Source of the DNA: Forficula auricularia
Taxonomy: Eukaryota; Arthropoda; Insecta; Dermaptera; Forficulidae
Length of the DNA stretch: 64,000 bases
NCBI GenBank assembly: GCA_024734495.1
Contig: JALMQS010000099.1
Location: 72,061,169 to 72,125,168 of the forward strand
Direction of reading: 5' to 3'
A model generated the notes under the pieces. It saw only the letters and a list, made by a program, of their open reading frames with translations. It ran no database searches and was not told where the DNA came from. Of this stretch, positions 51,531 to 63,578 are shown piece after piece. Made by a program: the position numbers and the translations under genes. The stretch's first letter is position 1, and each line of letters begins with the position of its first letter.

Positions 51531-52722
51531 AACCGACTTCAAAAAAGGAGGAGGTTCTCTATTCGATTGAATTTTTTTTTTTTTTTTTTTTTTGTGCCTA
51601 TGTTACCTCATATCTCTGCCAATTGTGAACCGATTTTGAAATTTTTTTGCATTGCGTTCAGTCTACTTTCCGATTGGTCCCATTTTTTTTTCATAGGTAT
51701 TGGACCTTTTTTGTTAGGTTTGTTCAGGCCTAACTTCTTTGTTTATTAACCGATTTTGATGATTCTTTTTTTATTGGAAAGGTGCTATCTTAGGGATGGT
51801 GGTATATTAATTTGGTCAAGTTCTGATGATATGATCACTATTAATAACATCACTAAAAAGAGAAAAATAAAAATAATTTTTATTAAAAAAAATAAAACCG
51901 ACTTCAAAAAACTTAAATTCAACAAATAAAATACACTAAAAGGTATAAAATAATTATTATCTAATTTAGTTACAACTAAACGATGAAATATTAACATGAA
52001 ATTACTTTTTGAAGTCGGTGCCAAACAAATTATATCTATAAGCGAGCGTACTCGCCAAACGTACTAAGTAAGATCCGTCAAGTGCGATTCATAAAATGTA
52101 TATGTTTGGCACCGACTTCAAAAAGTAATTTCATGTAAAAATTTCGTCGTTTAGTTGTAACCAAATTAGATAATTATTTTATACCTTTTAGTGGATTTTA
52201 TTTTATTTTTAAGTTATTATATTATTTTATTTGTTGCATTTAAGTTTTTTGAAGTCGGTTTTATATTTTTTTTTTTTTATAAAAATTATTTTTATTTTTC
52301 TCTTTTTAGTGATGTTATTAATAGGGACTTAATATAATAACTTTATAAAAGATTTTATTTATCATAATTTCGATTATTTGCTCATAAGAATTTGAGATTT
52401 ACGTTATTTCGTCGTTGATCATATCATCAGAACTTGACCAAATTAATATGGCACTATCCCTAAGATACCCCCTTTCCAATAAAAAAAGAATAATCGAAAT
52501 CGGTTCATTAACAAAGAGGTTAGGCCTGAACAAACCTAACAAAAAATGTCTAATACCAATGAAAAAAACGGGACCAGTCGGAAGCTAGACTGAACCCAAT
52601 GCAAAAAAATATTCAATATCGGTTCTTAATTGGCAGAGATATGAGGTAACATAGACACAAAAAAAAATTAAAAAAAAATCAGTCGAATAGAGAACCTCCT
52701 CTTTTTTTGGAGTCGGTTAATA
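51531..52722. repeat. CCGACTTC-family repeats, copy A8
   Basis: Complete copy: motif at 51531, poly-T module, central palindrome 51890-52270, second module, closing motif at 52705-52722. The ends are inverted copies of each other, making the whole 1.2 kb a large imperfect palindrome. Confidence 0.75.
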
Positions 52723-53128
52723 AAATTACTTAGATTTTTCTTAAATAGTGATATCTTAATAATTAAGATATTTAAAAAAAATTGACAAAAAGTTTCTTTA
52801 CATTATTAATTGTTTTGTTTTGTTTTTTATTTTAAAACCTACTATAAGATTTTAAGAAATATTGATATATATTAAAATTAGATTCTCTTGTACCTTAAAT
52901 CAAATATAATAATTAATTTAAATTTTTAACTAATTAATTCATCAAAATGAATAATTAAATTAAATATTTATTTAATTAATTTGATTGAATATATATTCTA
53001 CATCAAATGAATATACTCATCTTCTAGTCAAAAATACATATCTATATTTATTATAATTAAAAAATATTCAAGTTCATATCATTTCTTGTAATTACTTATT
53101 ATTCCATTTAAATACCCAACTATTAAAT
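52723..53128. other. AT-rich DNA, nothing recognised
   Basis: Very AT-rich, no frame or repeat partner seen. Confidence 0.4.
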
Positions 53129-53132
53129 TTAA

Positions 53133-54397
53133 CCCTTAACTGGAATGCTGGGGTCTCTCGCGTCCCCAGACCTCTTCTCTCGGCTGTAATTCCACAACCG
53201 CCGTCAGTAGCCGCTTGACTTAGGTTGATTTAGTTATCGATAAGAGCCCGTGCAAGTGACATCAATCTATATCGAATTATCTACGTTGTGGGTCACGAGA
53301 GACCCCAGCATACCAGTTACGTTATTTTTCCAAGTTACGATGGCGCCTAAGTTTTTAACAAAAAAAGAACTTGTTGCAAACTTTAGTGATATTGAAGAGT
53401 CCCGAGATGATCTAAGTAACTTTGGTGAATCTTCTGAGGATCTTTCGGACAATAAAAGTGAACATAGTCTACATGATTCAGAGTCGGAAATAGAAATAGA
53501 GAGTCAGGAGGAAATTGTGGAGGACGAAAATATGGACGAGGAAATTATGGATGAGGAAAATGCTAACCATTCTGATGACTTAGGCCGAACAGCAAACTAT
53601 TATTATGGAAAAAACCGGAATAAATGGGCAAAAAAAGCTCCCCAAAAAAATGTACGAAAGCCAGCTCACAATTTAGTATTGAACTTACCAGGACTCAAAG
53701 GGCCTGCTCTAGTAAGAAAACCGTCTACACCTTACGAAGCTTGGCAACTACTTTTCACAGAGGATATTCTAATCATCATTTTGGCGCATACGAATGTAAA
53801 GATAACCGAACTCTCATCCAACTATCAAGGAAACCGCCTGTCTTTTGTTGACCATTTGAGCCTAACAGAGTTGAAAGCTTTTCTAGGACTAATCTACTTG
53901 GCAGGAATTTTCAAATCAGGGCAAAATACTCAACCAGATGTTCAGAGTGCTCTAAAACTGTGTGCAAGGAGCACTCGACCCAGCAAATTCAGTGTCATTC
54001 CTGCCATGATAATAAAAATCTGTAAGGAAAACCTGCTTGTCATTTTTTTTATAGTTGGCTAAAAAGTTGTTGTTTTTTGTTTCAGGGGATCAGTTGATGA
54101 GTAATTAAAACTCCCAAAAAGCTGCATTGAGAAATTTATTTTTTATATTTTTTTTATTCTCTTTTTATCCAAGCGATGTCCAAGAATGCATGAGATTTTG
54201 TTAATTTTTTTTTTTAAATAAATACTTTTCAAAAATGCGAAACTTTTTTCCCAATTAACTATAAGTTCACAATGGACCAAATAATGACAAAAAACAAAAA
54301 AAAATCTAATGACCTTTTTTCCCTTAAATATGACTGGGGTCACGTAAGACCCCATTATACCAGTTACGTTCCAAGAAACTTGCGTACCAGTACAGGG
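53133..54397 (+). mobile_element. piggyBac-like transposon, internally deleted
   Basis: TTAA on both sides (53129-53132, 54398-54401). Ends CCCTTAACTGGAATGC and, complemented, CCCTGTACTGGTACGC. Subterminal inverted copies of GGGGTCTC...ACCAGTTACGTT occur at 53282-53320 and 54338-54372. Length 1.27 kb against 2.3-2.5 kb for intact piggyBac elements. Confidence 0.9.
53340..54062 (+). pseudogene. piggyBac-like transposase, N- and C-terminal parts fused out of frame
   Basis: ATG at 53340 opens MAPKFLTKKELVANFSDIEE, an acidic region to about residue 80, then YYYGKNRNKW (about 87-96), TPYEAWQLLFTEDI and LTELKAFLGLIYLAGIFKS (about 187-205). These are the N-terminal and early domain features of piggyBac transposases. 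Near 53925 the central catalytic domain is missing. The C-terminal cysteine-rich domain follows in the +1 frame at 53936-54025 (RCSECSKTVCKEH, QIQCHSCH, stop at 54023-54025). In the starting frame the protein runs on to 54062 as nonsense. All catalytic Asp residues are lost. Confidence 0.88.
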
Positions 54398-54401
54398 TTA
54401 A

Positions 54402-56335
54402 CTATTCCACTATTTTACTCAAATAACAATATTTTCATAATTTACTTATTGTTGCAAATAGCGGCATCTTAATTATTAATATATCTAGAATTGTTTCAAA
54501 AATAAGAGAATAATTTATATATCATTTATTCATATTGAACAGAGATCGATTTCGCCATAATTAACATCAAATATGATTTCTTAACTATAAATATATCGTT
54601 TTTTCAGTATAGTTGAATTTTATTTACTATAACTTTTAAAATGTTTTTCACCATTGTGCGAATTCTCTCTACACAAAATAATATCCTCTGTTGTTTCTGT
54701 TTTACAGATTATACAAGATTTCTCATCATGTTTGGTTATCTTCTGGAGATGGTATTTCAAGGAGAGTGATTAGTGAGAACTCTTTTTAAAGCCTTCAGGT
54801 CTCGGCTAGCTGAGGGAGAGGTGTTCTTTCGCCCTATTTTGTAACATGCTTATAATTTTTTTGGGGGTGGGGGGATTCATGTTTGCCCCCCCCCCCCCCT
54901 GAGAAAAGACCTAGATCCGGCTCTGATTATCTCTTTAATATTCAAACTTATTTATTTATTATAATTGTTAAAATATAATATAAATATTCAAATTCGGAAG
55001 TTAGAAAAGAAGATACACTTTCTAAAATTGAGATCTTGATGTAATCATTGATGAATCATTTAAAAAAACGTGGCTTGATTAACAAGTGTCTGTTTATTCT
55101 GTTATTGGCGAAATCCTTTAAACTATTCTTGACGTTAACTGCAATACGGTGAATATTTATTTATATTATGTGAGCACTATGCAAATTAAATATTAGCAAC
55201 ACGAAATTTATAACTAGTTATGATGGTTATAGTTTTCAGACAATACTTTTAATATTATATTAAATATTCTCACATTTGAATATATTAAAAGATATTTCAC
55301 TAGGGGCTTGATGAAATGACGTGATCCCTATGCCGAGAAGCTTGTGTCTCAACCTTACCAAAAAACAGACCAAAAGATTTATAAATGAGAAAGAAAATGA
55401 TCTTATTTTATTGATTTAATCTGCATGCAATCATTCTAATATAAGAAAATAGCATTTCAATTAAGTATTTTATAGTTTAAATGAAATGTTGTGAAAACAT
55501 CGTGATTATTTTTAAAATTATATCATTTTTAAATCCCTTATAATTAATTGAAAAAAAATTCAAGTTTTTCTCATCCACTATCAAAATTATTTGTAATAAA
55601 GTTTTAAAATAGATATAAAAAATAGATATTTTTTTTTTCAAAACCCAATTCAGGGGAAGGTCTCTCCCATGGACTCTCGATAATCCTAGTCAGATCCTGT
55701 TATTATTTAATGCGTCTTGATAATTTTCCGTAATTAAAATAATTATTCATCTTTTAATTCATAAATCAAATTTTTATCATTTAGAAAAAATTAAATTTAC
55801 ATTTAATTAGACTTTTTAAGATGTTTTAAACAAATTAAAAGTATATATAATGTGAGATTGGTTTAACATATATTTATATCATAGAATTTTGACTCTAGAT
55901 TGCGCAATTAGTTTCTATATGTTGTCGAGGAATCATGAAATGATGATAAAGTGGCTCTGTTCCTGTTTTGGAAAGGTCTACCATGTGTATGTTATCATAG
56001 TTAATGCCAGTCCATTATCTCACCGCTGATCTACATAATCAAGTCAATTCTAAGGCCTTGAAGGGCATTTTGGACCAGTCAGATTAAAATTTCGTCAAGG
56101 TGACCAAATTCTCAAATAACATTTGAATTGCACTGCCATTTTCAGATTTGTAATGACTTTTTAACATATTTGATAATTTGAATAATAAATAACGATATAA
56201 ATATTATTTATCGATCAATTAGAAACACTTCAATCTTTAAAAATATATATAATTATAATCTCAAATTTAATAATTATCTATTAAAAAAGCCAGTTTAAAA
56301 TCGTTCTTATTATATTAAACAAGCAATGCTTATAT
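54402..56335. other. Unassigned DNA
   Basis: AT-rich. G-run/C-run pair with AGATCCGGCTCTG at 54855-54925 looks like a hAT-type MITE end. A 57-bp open stretch after TTCTGTTTTACAG at 54708 (YTRFLIMFGYLLEMVFQGE, stop) was judged too short to call. 55620-56060 is more balanced but has no recognisable exon. Confidence 0.35.
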
Positions 56336-56337
56336 AC

Positions 56338-57566
56338 AAGGAGAGTTTTTTGAGACAGTCTTATAACTCAAAAACAGTGCATTATAATGAAAAAAAGTTT
56401 CAAATAAAAGTTTATTTATATCAGGGGAAAACTAAACTACGCAATTGTTTGTCGACCTAGAACAAGCTTTCAAGGATATTTCGAGATCAACTTCTGTTTT
56501 TTAAATAAAAACCTATATGTTTTTGTACATATTCTAAATCTACAAAAAAAACTAAACAACTTTTATTAGAACTATTTTTTATACGACATCAAATAAAAAA
56601 ATATTAAATCAATTAGATCTCAAAAAAATCTTAATAATTATTTTTAACAATTATTTAACTTAATTATCAAATAATAATGACCAAATAATTATCAAATAAA
56701 TATTTATTAAATCGAAAAGTTACAACAATGAAAATAAGTGTTTATAATGATTTTAAAACTTTATTATACACAGATTTAAGAGTTTATTTTATATATAAGT
56801 AATTAAGCTACTTAAACTATTTTAGTTTAAAAAATTTCTTTCTCGTGTCAATCCACTAGATATGTACGTATATTGTATTACCATAATAAAAATGGATCAT
56901 TTTTTGTTGAAGACAGAATTGAAATGGTCTTAATTTGTGGAGAATGTGGAAGAAGTGTGCCATGAATGCAGAGCGTTTTCCTTATAGGAATACCATACAC
57001 CCTCACAAGCTTCATTTTATCGTGTTTTAAATCTGTTAAAAAAACAAAAAACAAAAAAAGAAATGTAAAGGCTATGAAGAAACTTAAAAAAGCCAAAATA
57101 ACAAAATTGGAACTGGAATTCCTCCAGAAGGCTTGCGATACACTTTGGAATGCCTCAGAACAGTGTGGTAAAATTATTAGATTATTAATTATTATTAAAT
57201 TATTTATTAAATAATTAAATATTTGATCATTATTATTTGATAATTAAGTTGAATGATTTTTAAAAATAATTATTAGAATTTTTTTAGATTTAATTGATTT
57301 AATATTTTTTACTGTTTGATGTCGTATAAAAAATAGTTTTAATAAAAGTTGTTCAGTTTTTTTTTAGATTCAGAATATGTACAGAAACATATAAGTTTCT
57401 ATTTAAAAAACAGAAGTTGACCTCGAAATTCTTTTGAAAGCTTGTTCTAGGTCGAGAAACAATAGTGTAGTTTAGTTTCCCCCTGATATAAACTTTTATT
57501 TGAAACTTTTTTTCATATAATACACTGTTTTTGAGTTATAAGACTGTCTCAAGATAAAAAAAACTA
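56338..57566. mobile_element. Foldback transposon with DUF4817-like HTH remnant, copy 2
   Basis: Arms (56345-56720 and 57180-57560) carry GAGACAGTCTTATAACTCAA and AACAAGCTTTCAAGG, matching copy 1. The central unit is on the plus strand here: EDRIEMVLICGECGRSV, a stop, then MNAERFPYRNTIHPHKLHF in the next frame, and RRLAIHFGMPQNSV near 57140-57175. Independent decay of two copies with the same layout shows the family once carried this gene. Confidence 0.75.
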
Positions 57567-58255
57567 TATATATATACGCACCTCGTCCACCCCGGAACCC
57601 CCACCACCCCCAAGATCCATCCCCACCGTCATCCCTACCCCCGCACTCCGCCCTCGCAACCAGTTTTTGTATTTCTAGCCTTCTAGTGGCCCACAGATTA
57701 TGTGTATATAGGTATATAAATAAATACTGTATAATTATTTTTTTAATTAAATAACAATTTATCGAGTTTGTGAGTTAAAGCTCGATTTATAATCAATTAC
57801 ATTTTTTTTTTTTTATAAATTTTATTAAACCAATTATTTTACATTAATTAATGTATACATTGTATTTTGCTTCGATTCCGGAGATAACTTCTCCACCATC
57901 GAGTGTCCTTATTTATCTTTAGTCCTTGTTTTTAATAAGAGGAAAAATCTAATTAGATAAAAAAACCTCTTTTCCGATAATTATTTCAATTCCATTATTC
58001 CCCAATCAAGTCGATTGGATCCCTCTCATAATCAATTACATTTTTTAACTTTTAATATATAATAATTTTTGTAATGATTTATTAGTGGGATTTAAAATTT
58101 AAAAAACCAATTAATTATTAAAAGGAAATTGAATAAAAATATAATTTTACATTTTTATTCAAACAACCACCTGTGAATAATTATTTCAATTAACAAAAAA
58201 ACCCATCAAAAACAACTTAGCCGAAGATGAGAGCGTGACAGATCGAATTGCCAAC
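57567..58255 (-). mobile_element. Helentron-like fragment HN11
   Basis: Contains the G-rich segment (57575-57660), the conserved block (57868-57998) and TGTCACGCTCTCATCTTCGG in complement. Both tips are missing. Confidence 0.55.
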
Positions 58256-58259
58256 ACAA

Positions 58260-58745
58260 AACGAAAAACTGTAAAAAGCCGGAAGTTTCGAGGTTTTTCG
58301 GCCACCAAAATTTGTCGCACAAACTTAGATTTGGCATACCCACACCATACCAAACAATCCTAAAAAAAATATTTTCCCTGATTTAATGTAAGCTGAAACC
58401 CCTCTATTTATTGGTCTAAAGCCTTCGCATCATTTCACTCCTCCATTTTTGCGCAAATCTTTGCAGAGTCCGCTGAGTGAGAACAATTGCCTTCTGTCCT
58501 CGACAGGCGTAACTCGCTGCGGCGAGACCGCGTGGGACATATATTCTCATTGCCTTAAACTCGCAAAATCTGTGCCTATGGGAAGATAATTTTTTTTAAG
58601 ATCGTCATTTTTCAATCTGTAGTTTTCTTGATTTTTTAAGTATAAAATTAATCGCATAGCATAAATATTCATTGAGATATTGAGTTGATTTTTCTAAGGG
58701 GGCAATGTCCTCCCCACTTAACTACGCTCATGATCATGACATCGT
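58260..58745. repeat. Dispersed repeat G, copy 2
   Basis: TCGAGGTTTTTCGGCCACCA, TTAGATTTGGCATACCCACA and the tail CCCACTTAACTACGCTCATG match 63275-63580. A GC-richer insert lies at 58430-58570. Confidence 0.55.
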
Positions 58746-59185
58746 TCTCATTCGTATTGCCTATTTTTGGACACCTTGTTACAAATCCACACACCCACTC
58801 CTTACAACTTATGCACTATTAATGTAGTACTGAAAGTGACATTTGCGCTCTTACCCCAGTGGATACTCTGCATTTACCCTAGGCACACATATTTACGGGG
58901 CTATAGCAGAGTAGCGTTTTTCTCAATAAATTTTAATGAAACAATAACATTTATCTATTTAACATGATTGTTAATGTATGTTTTTCACACTAACCTTTCA
59001 CACATCCTCAGATACCTTCGACCCCCGCCCAACCCATAAAATTCATTCTTCTTCTTTTCACGATGGAGGGGCCAACCCAGGCCTTTAGGGGTTGCACCTT
59101 TTTGGTGTAACTCCTTCTCTCATCATTATCATTAAAAAAAAACTAAACAAAAATAATCTCAAACAACAGTAAATATTAATAAAAC
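58746..59185. other. Unassigned DNA with retroposon 3' end
   Basis: 59030-59145 (+) is the CACGATGGAGGGGCC...poly-A retroposon end also seen at 199-430. The rest is unassigned. Confidence 0.45.
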
Positions 59186-59347
59186 CTATGACACTTTGGT
59201 GGTGATACTGAACTTGGGTTTCACACGAGGTGCACACTTTCCGATTGAAATAAATAGGGGAAGTCCATCCAGAATGTTGTGATATCTATGACTATCATTC
59301 CATATTACAAAATCAACTGGTGTGTTCACCACACGTCTTTCACATTT
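59186..59347 (-). CDS. Unrecognised coding-like fragment of 53 residues
   Basis: Open from just after a TGA at 59348-59350 to TAG at 59186-59188. It reads KCERRVVNTPVDFVIWNDSH, then RYHNILDGLPLFISIGKC, then APRVKPKFSITTKVS. Composition is that of a folded protein rather than translated AT-rich DNA. It has no start codon at its left edge and no clear acceptor, so it is probably the C-terminal remnant of a mobile element gene or a terminal exon. Family not recognised. Confidence 0.35.
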   Translation of the reverse strand, partial: KCERRVVNTPVDFVIWNDSHRYHNILDGLPLFISIGKCAPRVKPKFSITTKVS

Positions 59348-59899
59348 TCATTTATTTGAAGTCATCGCGACACTACTAATTTAGACACACTTTATTTCGT
59401 ATTTTTTTTTATTCAAAAAAAACGAAAAATCGTTCATGTAAATGTCCCCTTCCGGTCTTCCGATTTCAATTAAAAGCGTGATGTACTCCTTCTACCCTAT
59501 ATCAAGCTTAAGTTTCGAATTTCGTTTCTCTAGACTTATGGTTGCGAAACGCAGGGGGTGTACATACATACGCACTGACCAATAGATTTTGGACCCCTTT
59601 TTGGCCTCTGGGGACCACAATTTCCGGTTTTATGTCCTAAATCCGGTTTCCAACTATTAAGGGCAACGATTCCTTCTACTTAGAAGTTATAAAATGAAAT
59701 TAACTTTTTTTCATCTTTGAGATACAAGCACTCAAAGAGTCTGGACCCAGATTGACCATCGCAATACTCTCCCATTATATTCTATAGAATATAAATGCGA
59801 ATGTAAAAATAGATTTCTATCAATTCAATATTATATTTAAATAAAGAGCGTCTGTGTACGCACTTTCCTCATTTACGCTCTTACCCCACTTCACCTTAG
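59348..59899. other. Unassigned DNA
   Basis: Includes a patch (59450-59560) related to the 14.9-15.1 kb interior of HN3 (CAAGCTTAAGTTTCGAATTT), so probably Helentron-like debris. Confidence 0.4.
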
Positions 59900-59955
59900 C
59901 TTTTAACTGAAGCAAAAAATTACCGAGGATCGCTCGGTGTTCCTTGTACTTAAAT
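59900..59955 (+). mobile_element. Helentron-like 3' end HN12
   Basis: GAAGCAAAAAATTACCGAGG, hairpin ACCGAGGATCGCTCGGT and GTTCCTTGTACTT: the best-paired terminal hairpin in the window (seven pairs, one G-G mismatch). Confidence 0.6.
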
Positions 59956-60145
59956 TGTATCTTATAAGGGCTATTAGGGAAATAAACTAAATTTAATTTA
60001 ATAAAGATAACACAAAAATAGTATAGACAATCATATATATTATTCAGAATTTGTATACAATTAAATAAATGGAAATGAGTATTTGTACAAAGCGTGAAGG
60101 CGAACAGGTTCAGCGGCTTGGGTGTCCAGGGGGATGATTTTAAAG

Positions 60146-60255
60146 TTAATAACCATAGCCACCCCATTTAGGATTTCCGTAGCCGGCTCCATAAGAAGAA
60201 GGTCCATATGTTCCATAGACGGCGGGTGCTACGACAGCATATCCAGCATATCCAG
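60146..60255 (-). CDS. Last exon of a Gly/Tyr-rich, cuticle-like secreted protein
   Basis: Acceptor ATGATTCTTTTTAG, then two bases completing a codon, then AGYAGYAVVAPAVYGTYG, PSSYGAGYGNPKWGGYGY and TAA at 60146-60148. Repeated GY/AGY and AVVAPAV are typical of insect structural cuticle and eggshell-type proteins that are secreted and cross-linked through tyrosine. The exon enters in phase 1, matching the donor at 63827. A polyadenylation-like ATTAAA lies downstream near 59995. The gene continues off the right end of the window, so signal peptide and main domain are not visible. Confidence 0.7.
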
Positions 60256-60527
60256 CTAAAAAGAATCATTTGGTTTTAATACTGTTGCTATGAGGTAATA
60301 ATTAGGTCATGTATATAATCTACAAGTTATTACTTTTTCCACCGAATTGACACTTAATAATAGTGAACTACTAGTTAAGTCGTTTTTACATAGATTAATA
60401 AAATTATATAACCTATATCTCTAAATTTCTACCAATCGATCGACAGTTCACTGCTCGTTTTTTCTATTTAGTATTCTACCAATCACTGACGTTTTATGAA
60501 GGATGCAGGCGATTGGAATTAGGTATA
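60256..60527. other. Intron sequence of the cuticle-like gene
   Basis: AT-rich start of the inferred 3.6-kb intron (read from its 3' end). No other feature seen. Confidence 0.5.
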
Positions 60528-60960
60528 CACCTCTTTGGAATTATTTGGAATTATTTTGGAAATATTCGGAATTACTTGAAATATTTGGAAGTACTTGAAA
60601 ATATTTGGAATTACTTGGAAATATTTGGAAGTGCTTGGAAATTTTGGGAATTATTTGGAAATATTTGGAATTAGTTGGAAATATTTGGAAGTGCTTGGAA
60701 ATTTTGGGAATTATTTGGAAATATTTGGAACTAGTTGGAAATATTTGGAAGTGCTTGGAAATTTTAGGAATTATTTGGAAATATTTGGAATTAGTTGGAA
60801 ATATTTGGAAGTGCTTGGAAATTTTGGGAATTATTTGGAAATATTTGGAATTAGTTGGAAATATTTGGAAGTATTTGAAAATATTTGGAATTACTTGGAA
60901 ATATTTGGAAGTGCTTGGAAATTTTTGGAATTATTTGAATTATTTGGAAATAAAAGTGGA
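60528..60960 (+). repeat. Minisatellite with 60-bp higher-order unit
   Basis: Basic repeat of about 15 bp (TTGGAAATATTTGGAA) organised into 60-bp units ending GTGCTTGGAAATTTTGGGAA. Four near-identical units from about 60601 to 60840 are flanked by diverged ones. All three plus frames are long and open only because of the repeat. They encode KYLEVLGNFGNYLEIFG-like strings and are not genes. It lies inside the inferred intron. Confidence 0.95.
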
Positions 60961-61186
60961 AGTGGAAAAGTAGGTGTACAGCATATTAGGTCACGGTTCA
61001 CCCCTCGATTTGAAGGAAACTATTAATCTGTAGTTTCATTTTTGGAATAAAGGCGTTATATCAAGCTTAAAATGACGGGAAATTTTTTACTAAACTGAGG
61101 AAGAGGGTGCAATTTCAAAAGTAAAAAATTGTTTTTTACATAATTGTTTTAGTTGACAATGCGTCTTTATACCCTGTACCCTCATA

Positions 61187-62280
61187 CAGAGGTGTAGCCA
61201 CCGGGGGGGGGGGGGGAGACAAAAATCAACGCCAACGACAAACCGTTTCTTATGGCAAACTAACCGTAATTAAATATATTTCATATGTTTAATCAAGAAT
61301 TATGTTCTTTTTAGTGCAGTTAAATTGTTTTCTAAAGGACCCCTTGCGGGAATGTTTTGGTAAAGTTTTGATTTCTTGATCCTATATGTTTTTTGGTGTG
61401 CTGAATCTGAATCTGAGGTTTGCTAACAACATTTCTTGACGGAACATTGTCAAAAATGCAAAAAAATGTAAAAATCTCATTTTTGGTGGTTTTTTGCTTA
61501 TAACTCGAAAACTATCAACTTTTACTAAATAACCTTTTTTTTTCAAAATGAAAGTTGATAAAATTTCCTACAAATGTCATTATTTAGGATTTTTGTCCGA
61601 CCAACCTTTTGGGCTCAAGCGCTAGTTGAAAATTTGGCGTATTTTTTTCTGTTTCTGCAAATCCCATATCTATTTTTTCCCATTTTGACCATGAAGGACA
61701 AAGACCACTATATACATTTTTAAACTAGATTAAATTTGATACAATTAAAACAAAGTTTCATCTTAATTGGATAATGATAGGATATGATCCGAATCCATAA
61801 AAGTGTCATGGAAAATGCTGGATATCTACAAATCTAAGAGTTTTATCAAAAAAGTGGTCCAAGTAAACGTTCAAGTCAACAAAATTTCCTAAAGAATAAC
61901 ACCAAAATCATGTTTCTAAGATGAGTGGTTTTCATTTTATGAAGGAAAAACTGCTCACTCATTTTGAATAGGAAGGTTATTTACGAAGAGTTGATAGTTT
62001 TCGAATTATAAGCAAAAAACTGCCAAAAAACGAGATTTTTTAAAACTTTTTTTTGCATTTTTGACATGTCACGAAATTTTGTTAGCAAACCTTAGATTTG
62101 GATTCAGCACACCAAAAAACATATAGGGTCTAGGAAATTACAACTACCACAAAACTTTCCGGGGTAAAAAACACAATTTAACTGGACTGTTTGTTTTAAT
62201 AAAAATAATTCATACTAAATATTATGCTTTGTGGATTGAACCCCCCCCCCCCCCATGATAATTTTCTGGCTACTCCACTG
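61187..62280. mobile_element. Foldback element with hAT-like tips
   Basis: Tips CAGAGGTGTAGCCA and, complemented, CAGTGGAGTAGCCA, each next to a run of G or C. Arms are symmetric through CCTATATGTTTTTTGGTGTG, CTAACAA and AACTCGAAAACTATCAACTT. The interior is repeat H. Tip sequence resembles hAT-type ends (CAGTGGCGTAGCCA), but no 8-bp duplication was found. Confidence 0.6.
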
Positions 62281-62473
62281 CTGGGAATAAAAACGCAATG
62301 TTAATTTGTTGTAAAAATGTGATTCTCATGCCATCTAGAAGCATTTGAAGGAAACTATTAACTTTTAGTTTCATTTTTGGAATAAAAGCGTTATATCAAG
62401 CTTAAAATTACGAGAAAAGTTTTACTATACTGATATTGTGTTAGTTAGGGAATTTTCCTAAGGGGGACAGCCG
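62281..62473. other. Repeat fragment
   Basis: TTTCATTTTTGGAATAAA and GCGTTATATCAAGCTTAAAA repeat 61035-61072 directly, so the two flanks of the foldback are related. Confidence 0.5.
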
Positions 62474-63578
62474 CAGTGGCGGCCCCAGGGTTGAGAGAGG
62501 TGTGGCGACCGCCCAACCAAATTTTTGTTGAAAAACTGCAATTTTTTGCAAAAAATCGCAATTATTCTTTCATGAAATGAAAATTACTGATTTTAGGAAC
62601 TTGATTTCTATCTCATTCTGTAGAAAATTTTATTGACTTGAACGTTTACTTGGCCCACTTTTTTGATAAAACTCTTAGATTTATAGATATCCAGCATTTT
62701 CCATGGCGCATGAGTATTCGGATCATATCCTTTCCGGAAAATGTAGGATATCTATAAATAAAAGAGTTTTAACAAAAAAGTGGTTCAAGTAAACGTTTAA
62801 GTCAACAAAATTTTCTAGAGAAGGAGATAGAAATCAAGTTACTAGGATGAGTGCTTTTCATTTTATGAAGGAAAAACTGAGATTTTTTGCAAAAAATTTC
62901 ATTTTTTTCAAAATTTCAACCTCATTGCGGCACGGGTTACTAATATCAAATTATTATGAAACTTTGTTTTAATTGTAGCAAATTTAATTTAGTTTTAAAA
63001 TGTATAGAGGCATATTTGTTGAAAACGTGCTCCTTTATGGTCAAAATAGGAAAAAAATCGAAAAAAGTGCGAGTTTTAGGGATATTCAAAATTGGTCCTG
63101 GGGGCTGTTTTTTGGGTCCCCATTAAAAATCGAACTACTAGACCAATTTTGCATTTATTTTTTTTAATCAACGCTAAAATTTGTCCTCTTTAATTTACTA
63201 TAGAATGGTCATTTATAAAATATTAACTGTTTTCGAGTTATAAGCGAAAAACTGGAAAAAGTCCGAAAATATCGAGGTTTTTCGGGCACCAAAAGTTCTC
63301 TTCCAGACTTTCGTGGTCGCAAACTTAGATTTGGCATACACATACCATACCAAACGACCCTAAAAAATGTTCTCACAATTAATATAAGCTGAAACCCCAC
63401 TATTTACTGGGCCAAATGGGAAGAAAATATTTTTTGAGATTTACAATTTTCAATCTCTATTGATTTTTTAAAAATAAAATTAATCTCATAGCATAAATAG
63501 TTATTGAGATATTGACTCGATTTTTCTAGAGGGGGCAGTGCTCCCCTTGCCCCCCCCCCCCCCACTTAACTACGCGCA
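62474..63578. mobile_element. hAT-tipped repeat containing families H and G
   Basis: Left tip CAGTGGCGGCCCCAG at 62474-62488, inner inverted copies of repeat H (62560-62900), then repeat G (63240-63420), ending in a C-run and CACTTAACTACGCGCATG. No coding sequence: the frame 63209-63400 is a repeat translation. Confidence 0.5.

Noticed and set aside
54708..54772. Short open stretch after TTCTGTTTTACAG resembling a terminal exon
   Set aside because: Only about 19 codons, no partner exon, too likely by chance.
60595..61026. Long overlapping plus-strand open frames over the TTGGAAATATTTGG repeat
   Set aside because: All frames are open because the 15/60-bp repeat lacks stops. The translations are pure repeat with no start context or splice sites.
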